A DNA stretch of 64,000 nt from Guillardia theta CCMP2712 (taxonomy: Eukaryota > Cryptophyceae > Pyrenomonadales > Geminigeraceae). Below the pieces are notes generated by a model. That model was not told where the DNA came from, searched no databases, and was given only the letters and a program-made list of their open reading frames with translations. Below are positions 20,900 through 31,246 of the stretch, in pieces (position 1 is the first letter of the stretch; each line of letters starts with the position of its first letter). The stretch lies in contig NW_005434642.1 in the NCBI RefSeq assembly GCF_000315625.1, positions 95,615 to 159,614 of the forward strand, in the 5' to 3' direction. The translations under genes were made by a program, and so were the position numbers.

Positions 20900-21098
20900 C
20901 GAGGGAGGGAGGGAGGGAGGGAGGTAGAGGGATAGATAGAGGTAGAGGTAGAGGTAGAGGTAGAGGTAGAGGTAGAGGTAGAGGTAGAGGTAGAGGTAGA
21001 GGTAGAGGTAGAGGTAGAGGAGAGGTCGAGGTAGAGGTAGAGGTCGAGGTCGAGGTAGAGGTCGAGGTAGAGGTAGAGGTAGAGGTAGAGGTAGAGAT
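20900..21098. repeat. (GGGA)n and (AGGTAG)n satellite
   Basis: A short GGGA run (about 20905-20925) followed by about 25 copies of the hexamer AGGTAG (20938-21098), with a few AGGTCG variants. Lies between the glycosidase and the coiled-coil gene. Confidence 0.92.
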
Positions 21099-21251
21099 GT
21101 TGCAAAGCAGAGAAATCAAAATCAGAGGTCCAAGAAGCCTAAACCCCTCTCATTTCATGATATTCTTTTTCTAACCTCTTGCTTCCGGCAGTCTGATTTC
21201 AAGTGTGCACGGTTGCCAAGCATCGCTTTATGAGTATTGTTGAGGAGCTCC

Positions 21252-23034
21252 ATGAAGTGTAAGGATCCGAACTGGACCGAAAAGGTCCCCCTCCTGCTTC
21301 TCCCACAGGCGAATCAGATCAGAAGCAGTTTGAACCTCTCGTTGGATAGATCCTGCAACCAAGATCTCGAGGCTCATGTCCAAGGTGCTGATCAGGGGAG
21401 GAATGAAATTCTGAGTCAGTGTGATGTTCCAGATCGATGTGACCTGTGCAACCTGGAAACCCGGTGTCGCTCCACCACGAGCAGCGTAGTTGATGTTATT
21501 GACACAAGACCAGCTCCAATGGCGCGCAGGTCTTGCATGGGTAAATCTAGCTCTGAATAATCTGCAGACGTTGACCTTGCGTTTATACTCTGTCTTGCAT
21601 CAACAGGTAGGTTTCGATGTCTTCGACTTGTCTTTCTCTGTTGGAGTCGAAGTTCTCTGAAGGTGCCTTGTCGACCGCGATGGATTCCAAAGGGCTGATC
21701 TCTTTCGCTCAGAGGAAAGCATTACAATACAAAGCAAGTGCTAAAACATTGAGCAAGCAGCTTCGGCATGCGTCCGAAGACGTCATGAGAAAGAACACGG
21801 TAACGAGTGCTGCCTCTGGTTTGTGTTCCTAATGTTCAATTCAGATCATACATGGAGAACGTGTCCGCTTTCAAGAGACGATTGTACGTCCAATGGATCT
21901 TTCAACACATTGCAGGTAGTGAAATCATGTGGCAGGCGAGGTTGGAAGCTTCTGTTCAAGACTCGTCAAAGCGACTGTGTCGGGAGGTTACCCTTGAGGT
22001 GCTTTACCTCCAATTCTCATGCCTGAGCTCTCAGGCGCGAGATTTAGGAAAAGAGCTTCTGGTGATCAAACAGGAGATCGTATCCACGATCAGCCATGAT
22101 GAGCAATTACATTCGTCCCATTCTGATCTCAAGGTGATCAGATCCGCGCAGAGTTTGTATCTTTTGGTCCATAGTTGACTCAGTTTTTGCAGATCAAATA
22201 TGCAGAACTGCTGGAAGAGTCGAAATCATCTCAAAAGCAGATACAAAACTTGAAGAACATGAACGTAAACCTCGAACACTGTAAGAGAGTACGCGTTGAT
22301 ACACTCACTTGGAATGCAGAGCGACCTTTGGAGGGAATCGGAGAGCTATTATCTCAAACAGAAGGTTTCCATTCATGCATGCGTATTTGGGATGTATTGA
22401 AGGCACCTTTCCCTTCAGGCTCATATTGCTCAGCAAGATTCACAGATATCGCAATTGCAAGAGGAAATGGTCTGTTGTCTGCCATTTCGTTTGTCCTGAT
22501 CTGACGTGCGGAACAAACAGCAAGAAATGCAGAGAAGAGAAGCAAAGTTGAAGAAGAAGCTCGACAAAGGAAGGATGATGGAGCTTCGCCGCTTACAGAA
22601 GCTCGCCTTGCTGGAGGTCAGCTCACTGACCTAGGATTCCTCATGCTGTCTCATCCATCTCACCACTATCGCATGCAGGAGGTCGGAACCACTCTGCTCA
22701 AGACTTGCATAGGGAGCGAGCATAACCCGGTCTGTACCATCGTTCCGGAGGGCCCAGGAGCAGAAGACTCGCTCAACTTCAGGATCGACAAGCTGGTAAA
22801 CGCGGCACCTGCTCCAACATCCCCACCTAAAGTGTCAACAGGTGGCGTTAGCTTGTGCTCAGCTGGATATGCTTGTCGACAGGGATCAAAGGAAAGAAGG
22901 TACCTAAGCCTCCGAGCTTGTACAAACCGTACCATCCCTGGGATCCACCGCGAGACAGGAATCGCACTTCTTGTCGCCTCCAGCAACACCTCTGCACCCG
23001 CTGCTCGGCTCATGACAGTGTCACAGCGGCTTGA
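21252..23034 (+). CDS. Coiled-coil protein, multi-exon
   Basis: No family recognised. In-phase coding blocks joined by short introns: ESKFSEGALSTAMDSKG..., SEIMWQARLEASVQDSS..., ARDLGKELLVIKQEI..., IKYAELLEESKSSQKQ..., AHIAQQDSQISQLQEEM, QEMQRREAKLKKKLDK... and EVGTTLLKTCIGSEHN.... These are long amphipathic helices of the kind seen in structural or ciliary coiled-coil proteins. The final exon, reached through an intron starting near 22841, reads GKKVPKPPSLYKPYHPWD and ends at TGA 23032-23034. An unspliced frame runs on to 23215 into GC-rich repeat sequence and is judged false. The 5' end is uncertain; ATG 21252 is the first in-frame Met. Confidence 0.65.
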
Positions 23035-23039
23035 TAGGC

Positions 23040-23160
23040 CTGAGCTGCGCACTGCTGACCTGCAAGCCCAAGTGCAGCCACTGGCCGCAGCCGCGCACGC
23101 GACCGCTGCCACCGAGGCAGGTCGCACCACGGCCGCAAGTAGAGTCAGGCCGCGCAGTCA
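23040..23160. repeat. GC-rich dispersed repeat island 4
   Basis: GC-rich block just after the stop codon of the coiled-coil gene, with GGCCGCAGCCGCGC and GCACCACGGCCGC. Less pure than the other islands, so its membership is tentative. Confidence 0.4.
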
Positions 23161-23275
23161 GAAATCGTCGAAAAGTAGTACAAAGTCAAATGTGAATTAT
23201 GATTTAAACGGATGATGTGAGTGAAATTAATTAAATTGAATAGGATCTTTTCAAGTTTTTCTGACTTCTGTCTGA

Positions 23276-23408
23276 CGACTGTCACGAGAACGCGTTGGCC
23301 ATAACAAGACACAAGGAACACAGCACAAGACGAGGACGAGGACAAGCACGAGGTAAAATGAAGTAGGAAACCGCGTCACTTCATAGTGTCCTATTGACCA
23401 GTACAAAT
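23276..23408 (+). repeat. Direct repeat, left copy
   Basis: Starts GACTGTCACGAG and contains CACAGCACAAGACGAGGACG, a GAAGTAGGAAAC block and a GACCAGTACAAATA end. The same words in the same order and orientation occur at 25596-25808. The two copies flank the decayed transposase. Confidence 0.75.
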
Positions 23409-25200
23409 ACTTACAGTCTAGAAGAACATCACTCGCTCCCTGTTCTAACCAACCTCAAACTTCTTGGTGTTACCAAGCCAGAAACATAAACCCCATTCTC
23501 AAACAAGAACGAACACCTAGATCAGGCAGCTGTCTCGGTATCTTCAAATAGAGTTTTGTAGAAAAAATAGAAATCAATCAAGTTCACTCTTGAAAAGTCT
23601 GTTTCCCTAAGCTGGAGATACTCTCTTTCATGCACCGGCGTCCTGCTGCCATACCGCAAATACCAAACGGTCGCTTGTGCGGATCGTTTTCGCTGCATTG
23701 GTCACAACAATAGGGTTCTGCGACCCTGGCCATGCAAATCTCTGCAGATCCTGCATCTAACTCGTGTCAATTTCCTGGTCCCATCACCTGGATGCATGGG
23801 AAGGTGCTTTCTCTCACAAAATTCGCTCACCAGTATCATGTCATGCGCTGCCTCCGACAATTGCGAGTCCTGCGAGTTTGAATCGAATGAAGAAGATTGT
23901 CAACCCCGAGCACTTCGATGCTTGTTTCTCCTCATTGCTTCACCTTCGTATTTATTTTGTACCAATTGCAAAGCAAGCACGTTAATGAACTCGCTATGCT
24001 CAACAAAAGATTCTGAATCGCCAATCTGCAGTTCCAATAGAGTTTTCCATCCCCATATCAACCTGCCCGGGGTGATTGTGAACATCGATGGTCGAAGTTG
24101 CATCGAAATATTACTTCACCATCTTCGTTCTAGGCCCAGAAAAGTTGAAGTGTTCGGTCTGGTTGGTCTGTGCATTGATCATCCATCCATCTCTCACGTG
24201 TCCAACGGTTTCACGTGTTGAATTCCAAGTAGAAATCAAAAGCTTTCGTGGTGCACCAACCCCGCCACCTTCATTCCAGGCACGTCCGTACACCCTTTTT
24301 TCTCCATTGATCTGCACACTGAGCCTGACAATCTGAGTCAAGCCCTTAGATCATTGCTGTGCCATCCTAACGTGCTCAGGTACTGTATATGTCCTTCGTT
24401 GAGATAATTGTGTGCCAACCTGAGCACCTCAGCTGTGTGCCTTTGCATACCTGTCCGAGAAAGGAAGGTCTTGCATCCGATCTTCACCTTCTTGAACGTC
24501 CAAGACATCTCGATCCCAAAAGTGCATTCAGCGATGTTCTTGTATTCTGTGCCCACCCCGACGGGCTTTCCTTGCATTTCCCGTCAGCTGAAGGATACTC
24601 TGGGCAGTATTCTACCGATCTCTGGGCAGTATTCTACCGATCAAAATCATTCAGAACACAAATCACAGCCATATCCCAATCTTACTTGTATGTGAGGACG
24701 CCATTCCGACATACTCTCACTAATCATCAATTCACTTCCTGCGTTGATTGTCTGCAACCTGTTTTTATTGAAAGCTTCAACACGAGAACGAATCATGTCA
24801 AATCTGTTCTGAGGGACTGCCTGCCGATGATGGCCAGAACCTGAGATATCTATCCATGTTTCATACCGGGTGTGGCTGATTCAAAACCTGGTCTCGACTT
24901 CCGACGAGGTGGAACAAAGCCATGGCGATTGCGACCCCACATGTACCTCATCCGGCCTTTTGGTTGCCACGTGCTACCGTAAAGAAGACCTATCAACTGA
25001 ACCCATTCGTGCACCGTGATGGGTTGCATGTCTTGGGGCAAATCGTCGTCGGTCCAGAGCAAAGCAGCTGCTATGACTTCTGTTGGTCCCATAGAAAAAC
25101 TCCCATGGAAGAAGGGATTGCCCGCATTCAATCTCAGGCTTCCACTCTAAAACTTTGACACACACTGTATAGAGGAGGAATCTGAATTCAATTTATTGTC
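23409..25200 (-). pseudogene. Decayed piggyBac-like (DDE_Tnp_1_7) transposase
   Basis: The minus strand carries, in the right order but in several frames with stops, pieces matching piggyBac-type transposases. About 25080-24850: VHEWVQLIGLLYGSTWQP..MRYMW (region before the catalytic core). About 24577-24340: KPVGVGTEYKNIAE and TAEVLRLAHNYLNEG. About 24160-24000: FNFSGPRTKMVK, a stop, then YFDATSTIDVHNHPGQ, followed in another frame by VEHSEFINVLALQLVQNKY. About 23800-23650: a Cys-rich C-terminal piece (RVRCRIC). Stops and frame changes make an active protein impossible from this copy. No sequence was restored. Exact ends are unknown. Confidence 0.7.
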
Positions 25201-25486
25201 ATCCCGCTCTTCAACGAGATTCTCATTATCTCCGGCCTTTTGCCACATCTTTTGCATCTTTTGTTCATTTTGTAGGATTAGACCTCCCAACAAGAACTGT
25301 AAACAGACTGCAGCGCCTGTATTGCATGTTTGCAATGACCCAACACCGTGCTTGTCACGTATATCTCCTGCCCTATCTTGAAGACTGTTCGGTTCCTGCA
25401 GAGCGAGTTTCAGCATTGGAACCCCCCCGTTGATCCCTGCTTCCAGTTGAAGCCATGGCGAAGTACGAGCTATGTAGAGCTATGGG

Positions 25487-25808
25487 TTTATTGACTGAAA
25501 TGAGTTTATGTCACGGCCCTCACTGTCACCAAAAGCTTTTAACTGCAGCGTGCGGGGGGTGGGGTGGTGGTACCGATACGTAGATACATTTACGACTGTC
25601 ACGAGGACGTTGGCATGGCAAGACCTCAGGAACCCAGCACAAGACGAGGACGAGGACAAGGATAAGAGTAAGAGCAGGAAGGATAAGAGCAATGAGAGCA
25701 GGGATAACGGTAAGAGCAAGGATCAGGACAAGAGTAAGAGCAAGGATAAGGACAAGAACGAAGTAAGAAACTAAGTCACCGTATCCTTTAGACCAGTGCA
25801 CAAATAGT
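25487..25808 (+). repeat. Direct repeat, right copy, with internal AAGAGC-type minisatellite
   Basis: TTTATTGACTGAAA at 25487 resembles the start of the 49296 repeat. From 25596 the sequence repeats the left copy (GACTGTCACGAGGACG, CCCAGCACAAGACGAGGACG), but an insertion of GATAAGAGTAAGAGCA-type units (about 25650-25765) lengthens it before the shared GAAGTAAGAAAC and GACCAGTGCACAAATA end. Confidence 0.75.
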
Positions 25809-26012
25809 TGTAGGGAAGAGGAAGTAATAAGGAAGAAATGAACACAGAGAAGGTATGTAAGAAAGATGGGTGATAAAATGTAGACAAAAATGTTTTTGTT
25901 TCAGGAATCGAAGGACATGCCAGAAAACATGAATCATTTAGCTGTTAAGAAGGCAAATTGGAGGGTGCAAGTTGTCATGTACTGACAGTCGAGCAGAACG
26001 CCCCCCGCTCAC

Positions 26013-29000
26013 ATGGGGCGCACGAAAAGCTTTGTGGCATCGCTCCCGAGCTTCCTTGTTCGGAAGAAGGCGCCGGCTGCAAGGCGATATTCACTGATAG
26101 AGCCTACGCTTGATCCACAGCTTCCTGTGTCCGGCCGCAGCCTTCACTGCTTCATCTATCGGCTGGACCCCCCTGGTGTGGTACAAGAGAAGGAGTCGCA
26201 GGTTGATCAGCCCAGGAGCGACGAGTTTTCAGCGCTGCTGCATCAGGCCATACACAACAGCCTCTCCTCACAATCACACAAGGTTTGGAAGATCTACCCC
26301 GGCAAGACTTACCTGGATGTTGACTGCATGCCTCTGCTCCTCCTGGAAGAAACTAGAACCTCAAAGGCCAAGTACTTATGCAACTGCTCCATCTTCGTGC
26401 CTCTCATCTCCTGGGGAAGTGCCCACAGTGTACTCGACGATCTTGCATGCATCCACTTCGACGGAGCAATCGATCAGGAAAGCCACTTCCTGGTTCACGC
26501 ATTATGCGCCATTTACCTGCTTCAGAAGAAGGCAGGAAGGCTACAAACTATCATGCCAATCACGCGGGACGAGTCAAGGGGGAAGGTCAGCATGGCAGAA
26601 GCCTGCCGACGGCTCAGCACAAAGCCATCGATACCAAGCTGCAAGCGAGCCTGCGTGCTGCTGCAGGAAGGAGGCGTCGAGATGGGGCAGGGAGTGATTC
26701 TCAGTTTTCTTCTGGGCATCTCCGTACGTGATGCAGTGATGATGCTTATGCCGTCGAACTGGAGAGAAGAAGCTCTACCGGACTGGGAGCCGGCAGGAGG
26801 TCTGACAACCAAGAATTCGTACAGCCTGTACAATGTGAAAATCGAAGGGAACGATAAAGTCAGTGCAAGCGAGGCTGCAGAGATGATCGTAGACTGTCTG
26901 GTGAAGGTGCTCAAGGAACATGTAGAGAAAAAGCTGTGGGAGTTTACAAACCACAACCCACGTGGAATTGAGCTGCTGAAACTGCTACGAGAGTCAGGGA
27001 TATATGACAAATTCGACAAGTACTTTGCGCTGCGAGGAATCGAGTCCCTCCATCAAGTGCCGAGCTTCACTCGCGGCTCTCCGTCCAATGGAAGCAAGAG
27101 GGAGCAAGTGGTCCACCGGCCATGCAGTGACATCACAGCTTACAACGCGTCAGACGAAGGGTCGATCCGAGCGCTGGAAAGGCTCGTGGAGGACCACCGG
27201 GACGATGAGCGCTTCCTCCCCTTGCAGGAGCGTCTCAACCGCTACCGTGACTCAGAGGTTGATGGCATCCTGGCCCTCCGCACCACCAACTCAATCGAGA
27301 CAGCCATGGTGAAGCTGCCGGCGCGATGCTGCGTCCTCTGGCTGAGTATGGTGTACCTTGTCTTCGGGATCAACCAGCTCGGCCCTCTCTTCACCGAGCA
27401 GATCTGGTTGCCAGAGAAGAACTCTACCACTCCAGTGCAGCCCAAGACAGTGAGAATCGCCAAGGTTGCAGCGCCAGTTATCAGCTTCTACTGGTCTTTC
27501 TTGTTCGTTGCAGGCGTCATCGTCGGGCAGGTCAGCACGCCGCTACGAGCCAAGTGGCTGATGCTGTTCGCGGGCCATCTAGTCATTGCCGGCAACGTCT
27601 TCAGCTTCATCGTAGATAGCATTCAGTGCTCGGTGGAGGGGACAGGGATCGGACCTAACTGCAATGCTTACACGCTCATCCCTTCCATTGCGGTGATGTC
27701 GTTTGTGATGTACCTTGCTCATAGAGTTCAGCACTACTTCTGGATGGCTGCCTTCTTCCTCCAGGGCCTCTACTGCTTTTACTGCATTTACGCTTTCCCT
27801 GCTGACAGCGTGGACTTGAAGATCGGGCTCGGAATGTGTCTGTTCCTGGCCATTGGCTGCTGCTTCATCGCCATCGCCATCATCGTCCAGTACCGCCGCT
27901 CCTATAGACAAACATTGAGGGAACTGCAGACGGTCATGCAAGGCTTTGACGACACCTGGCAGAAGATAGAGGAGGAGAACAAGCAGAGCATCGCGGCAGT
28001 GAGCGTTCAAGCACGCGAGATCGCGCAAGAGCTGCAGGCAGTGGTGAAGGAAGACTTCAAGACGTGGGGGAGGTGGCTCTCAGCGATGGCGGGATGGCGA
28101 AGGGCGAGGTACTCGACAACGGACTCAAAGATCCGGCAGGAGAGCAGAGACATCGAGAAGCTGTTCCAGGAGGCGCAGGAGATCAGCGCTGCCTTCCAGC
28201 TGTGGGTGTCAGCTTGGAACCAGGTCGGCAGAGTACAGCATGGGAACGTGAAATCTTGTGCGCGAGCGATACAGAAGACCGTGAGATCGTACGGGCGAGA
28301 CCCTTCCTGCTTGACGGACCTGGTCCGATGCACTATCCTAGTGCAGTCGATGGAGGAGGTGCAGGAGTGGCTGAGCTGCTTCCGCCGCATCTCGGTGGTC
28401 GGTTATGGGGTGAGCGCGAGGGACAGGAGAAGAGCAAGCGACGTAGCCCCTGAGGACGTGGAGGTACGCGAAGAGAGGAGGAGCGGAACGTGGAGATGAA
28501 AGTGAACTGCAGATGGGAGGGCGGGAGATCTTCATGAGCGTCACGAGCATCAAGAACCGGTGAAAGCAGGCGAGGGATTGGAATATGCCTGAAGCTCCGA
28601 TTTCCAGCTATGATCCCCGATACGATGCCAGATTGAGCGGAGGTTACCGAGATATGTGCATCTGCGTAGAGGAAAGAGATGAGCGAGGTGGGTGGGAGAG
28701 CTGACGAGTAGACTGGCAGGTGGGATGGACGATAGACGAAGCGAGTCAAACTTGCATGTTTGTGCCTGTGAGGGAGTGGGGAAAGATGGAAGTTCGGAAA
28801 CACATCTGCGAAATCCAGGTGAAAGACGCTGTCAGCAGCAGGAGTGGAGGCGGGAAGAGAAACGAGCGGTGCAGGGCAAGTGCGAGCCCTGCATGGAGGA
28901 GTGGAAGAGACGAGGGGAGAGGCGAGAGAATGAAGCGACAGGACAAGAAGGGGACTGAGAAAACATATCAGTAGAGGCGAAGCGGGGAAATGGTGGGGAG

Positions 29001-29206
29001 GGTACGGACGAAGATACGAGGAGAGCTATGCCAGAGCTGGAGGGGGAGAGGGAGTGTACAGGAAGAGAGGGGAAAGGAGGGAGTGCATAAGTGGAGACGG
29101 AGGGAGAGCTCTGAGATTGCTTCAGGTGTTGCTAGAAGTGATGCAAGGAGTGAAGAAGGTGTTGCACAAGGAGTACGTGAACTTCCGCAACATCATGTGC
29201 CAGTGA
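26013..29206 (+). CDS. Multi-pass membrane protein with C-terminal RelA/SpoT-like domain, 5 exons
   Basis: 893 aa; exons 26013-28409, 28513-28559, 28608-28665, 28720-28818, 29126-29206, all in phase. Residues ~1-430 are a soluble region without a recognised domain (a SAM-like helix set around LRESGIYDKFDKYFALRGIESL). About six hydrophobic helices follow (residues ~435-630). A helical linker leads to a C-terminal RelA/SpoT-fold domain: SYGRDPSCLTDLVRCTILV, SIKNRYDPRYDARLSGGYRD, RKHICEIQ and HKEYVNFRN, the motif order of (p)ppGpp synthetase-fold proteins. Whether it makes an alarmone is unknown; the protein may instead use the fold for other nucleotide chemistry or regulation. No targeting peptide is seen at the start, so the membrane is not assigned. 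Confidence 0.85.
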
Positions 29207-29535
29207 AGAAGTTTGTTGTGAATATCTAAAGACGCCAAGAGGCTCTCAAGAGACTGACATGAAGCAGAGGAGGACAAGTAAGCTTGAGTCTTCCCTCAGC
29301 TTTGCACACCACAAGCACGCGATAGCCGCAGTGCTCCTGCCACCCTCACGTGAACTTCACCCCCACATGTCTGTGTGTGCTGACAGGTCTTCACTTTGCA
29401 TGGCATGTCACTGAATCCTCCGATGCCAAGAAGAAATTGGGAACCAACAAGCTCGTTAAATGTTGTAGATGATACGAGAATTGAAACATCGAATGTTCAA
29501 AAGATTTTCGAGCCCCATGTTGTCACCAACCGAAT

Positions 29536-30267
29536 TCATCTTCTCTCACTTTGCGAAACTTCAAGTTCTGCCACTCGCCGGCGCAAAAACGACAGCTCTT
29601 CTTGGAGCGAATCGTTTGTGGACATGCTTGTATCACCGTAATTGGTCACCCGCGTCTCATCCCGAGTCGAAGTCGATATGTATGATTGAGAGAGCTCAGA
29701 AAGGCTGGCTTTTGCAAACTGCTTTTGTATCTGTCTTGTGGTCATGCAGAGTACAAGGACAGACAGCACAGTACCTGGACGCTACGTTGTTGCTTAATCA
29801 TAGTGCTCCGTAGACGGCGCGCGACGCCCTGCTGTTCGTTGCTTTCATTCTTGAAGGAAGACATATATCGCTCCTTGTTTTTGAGCATATTCCTCGTATT
29901 GAATAGCAGAACCTGACGCGAGCACTAAGTCTGCAGTACAAACCCAAGCTCTTGATACCTGCATGTCCACCACAGCTGCCCCTGAGATCTCTTTCTCAAA
30001 CTCGATCCCATTTTGAACAACAGCAGCGATGTCGTCGATTGCTTTCTTCATCTTTGTCGCCAGGGTAGTCTCATTCTTCAGCGCGGCGATGTAGTCATCC
30101 ACGTTCTCCTGCAGCTCCTTCACTACCTCCTGGGGCGGTACCGTTCTATTGGCACGGAAGTCCTCCCCAGAAGTCCCCGCAGGCCTTGTATCAGTCAGTG
30201 TTGGCTCCACAATCACCTTGAAGGAAAGAGGGATCCTCTCCTCTCCCAGTCTCGACGTGCTGTTCAT
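29536..30267 (-). CDS. Small coiled-coil protein, 2 exons
   Basis: No family recognised; 167 aa. Exons 30267-29959 and 29730-29536 join in phase (...VVDMQ/IQKQFAKASL...). Residues ~35-95 and ~140-167 are predicted amphipathic helices (VVKELQENVDDYIAALKNE; SLQEELSFLRRRVAELE). A 228-nt intron is longer than usual here and might hide a small exon. The frame is open upstream of the chosen Met, and an in-frame Met (MRHLGG) lies six codons earlier. It is convergent with the RelA/SpoT-like gene, 329 bp apart. Confidence 0.6.
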
Positions 30268-30780
30268 GCCCCCCAAATGTCTCAATGGCAGGGAGTTATC
30301 AAGGGTCAGGGGCAGATATCGCCTGAACCGAGGAAAAGTGGACGATAAAGATCTTCTTCCTTCTCTTTCGGCTCTTAGTCCCTCCTCCTCCTCCTCCTCC
30401 TCCTCCTCCTCCTCCTCCTCCTCCTCCTCCTCTTTCAGTTACTCCTAGTCTTCTCGCTCTGCCTCGAGTTCCTGCGACCCCTTCCTTGCTCGTCAGCGCC
30501 CATTGGCCATAACCATCCTTCAACGGGCCAACGTCTAGAGCATAACTGTAATGTAACGGCTATATCATCGCGCTCCGAGTCCGGTCAGTCCTGCCCCCCC
30601 GACGGGGCGCCGAATTTTTTTTGGGTACTGGAAAGCTGACTGGAAAGGGTTTTAAAAAACGCGGCCGCCCTCAGATCGAGTGGTACTCTGAGGACTTGTA
30701 GCAAGAAGTACTATAATTTTAGTTAACTATTGTTTCTGTACTGTGTGAAACCGACTTCCTAGGGATTCTATAAATAGTTT
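30268..30780. other. Intergenic with (CCT)n microsatellite
   Basis: CCT units at about 30379-30432. Otherwise no gene seen. Positions 30590-30800 have A/T homopolymer runs and several TTTTAAAA-like words. Confidence 0.6.
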
Positions 30781-30824
30781 TAAAATAGTACTAGTTTTAA
30801 AACTGGGTCGCACCGTGGCGGAGC

Positions 30825-30990
30825 AGATCATTGGGGGGTAAGGGGTGGGCCTGGAAAAGGACAAAGTAGGGTAGGGTATAAAGTGGGGTGGGGTGGTTTG
30901 CCAGACCTGATAAGGGGTAGAAGGTACTATCTAGGCTACTCACCAGGGGTGGGGATCGTAAAGATACAGTGAGGGAAAGCAGGGGGTTGT
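30825..30990. promoter_or_regulatory. G-run element block with TATAAAG
   Basis: GGGGGGTAAGGGGTGGG, GTAGGGTAGGG, TATAAAG at 30877-30883 and GTGGGGTGGGGTGG follow one another. The block lies 260 bp before the acyl-CoA ligase start (and 560 bp before the small minus-strand gene). Resembles G-run blocks beside other genes in this window. Confidence 0.4.
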
Positions 30991-31246
30991 TACTCGTTGG
31001 CAGCATGTTGGGCGCATGGCGGGAAGGAGGACGACGGTGGATGAGCATGAAGGGGTTAATGCAGGTTAGCAGGGATCTCTCGTTGCTTCTTAGTGCTTAG
31101 AATCCTGATCACATGCAGCGTCATGTCTTGATTGTTTATGACCTTGATCCTGATGTCCACGTTCCCCTCCTCTTCGATGTTTTACATGCTGTACGTATGT
31201 TTCGATTGTCGCCAACAGATCCTCTACCTTTTTATGAACACGAAGG

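Noticed and set aside
23035-23215. Extension of the coiled-coil gene into a GC-rich C-terminus
   Set aside because: Splicing out 22841-22886 gives a more natural ending at 23034, and the extension lies in GC-rich repeat sequence.
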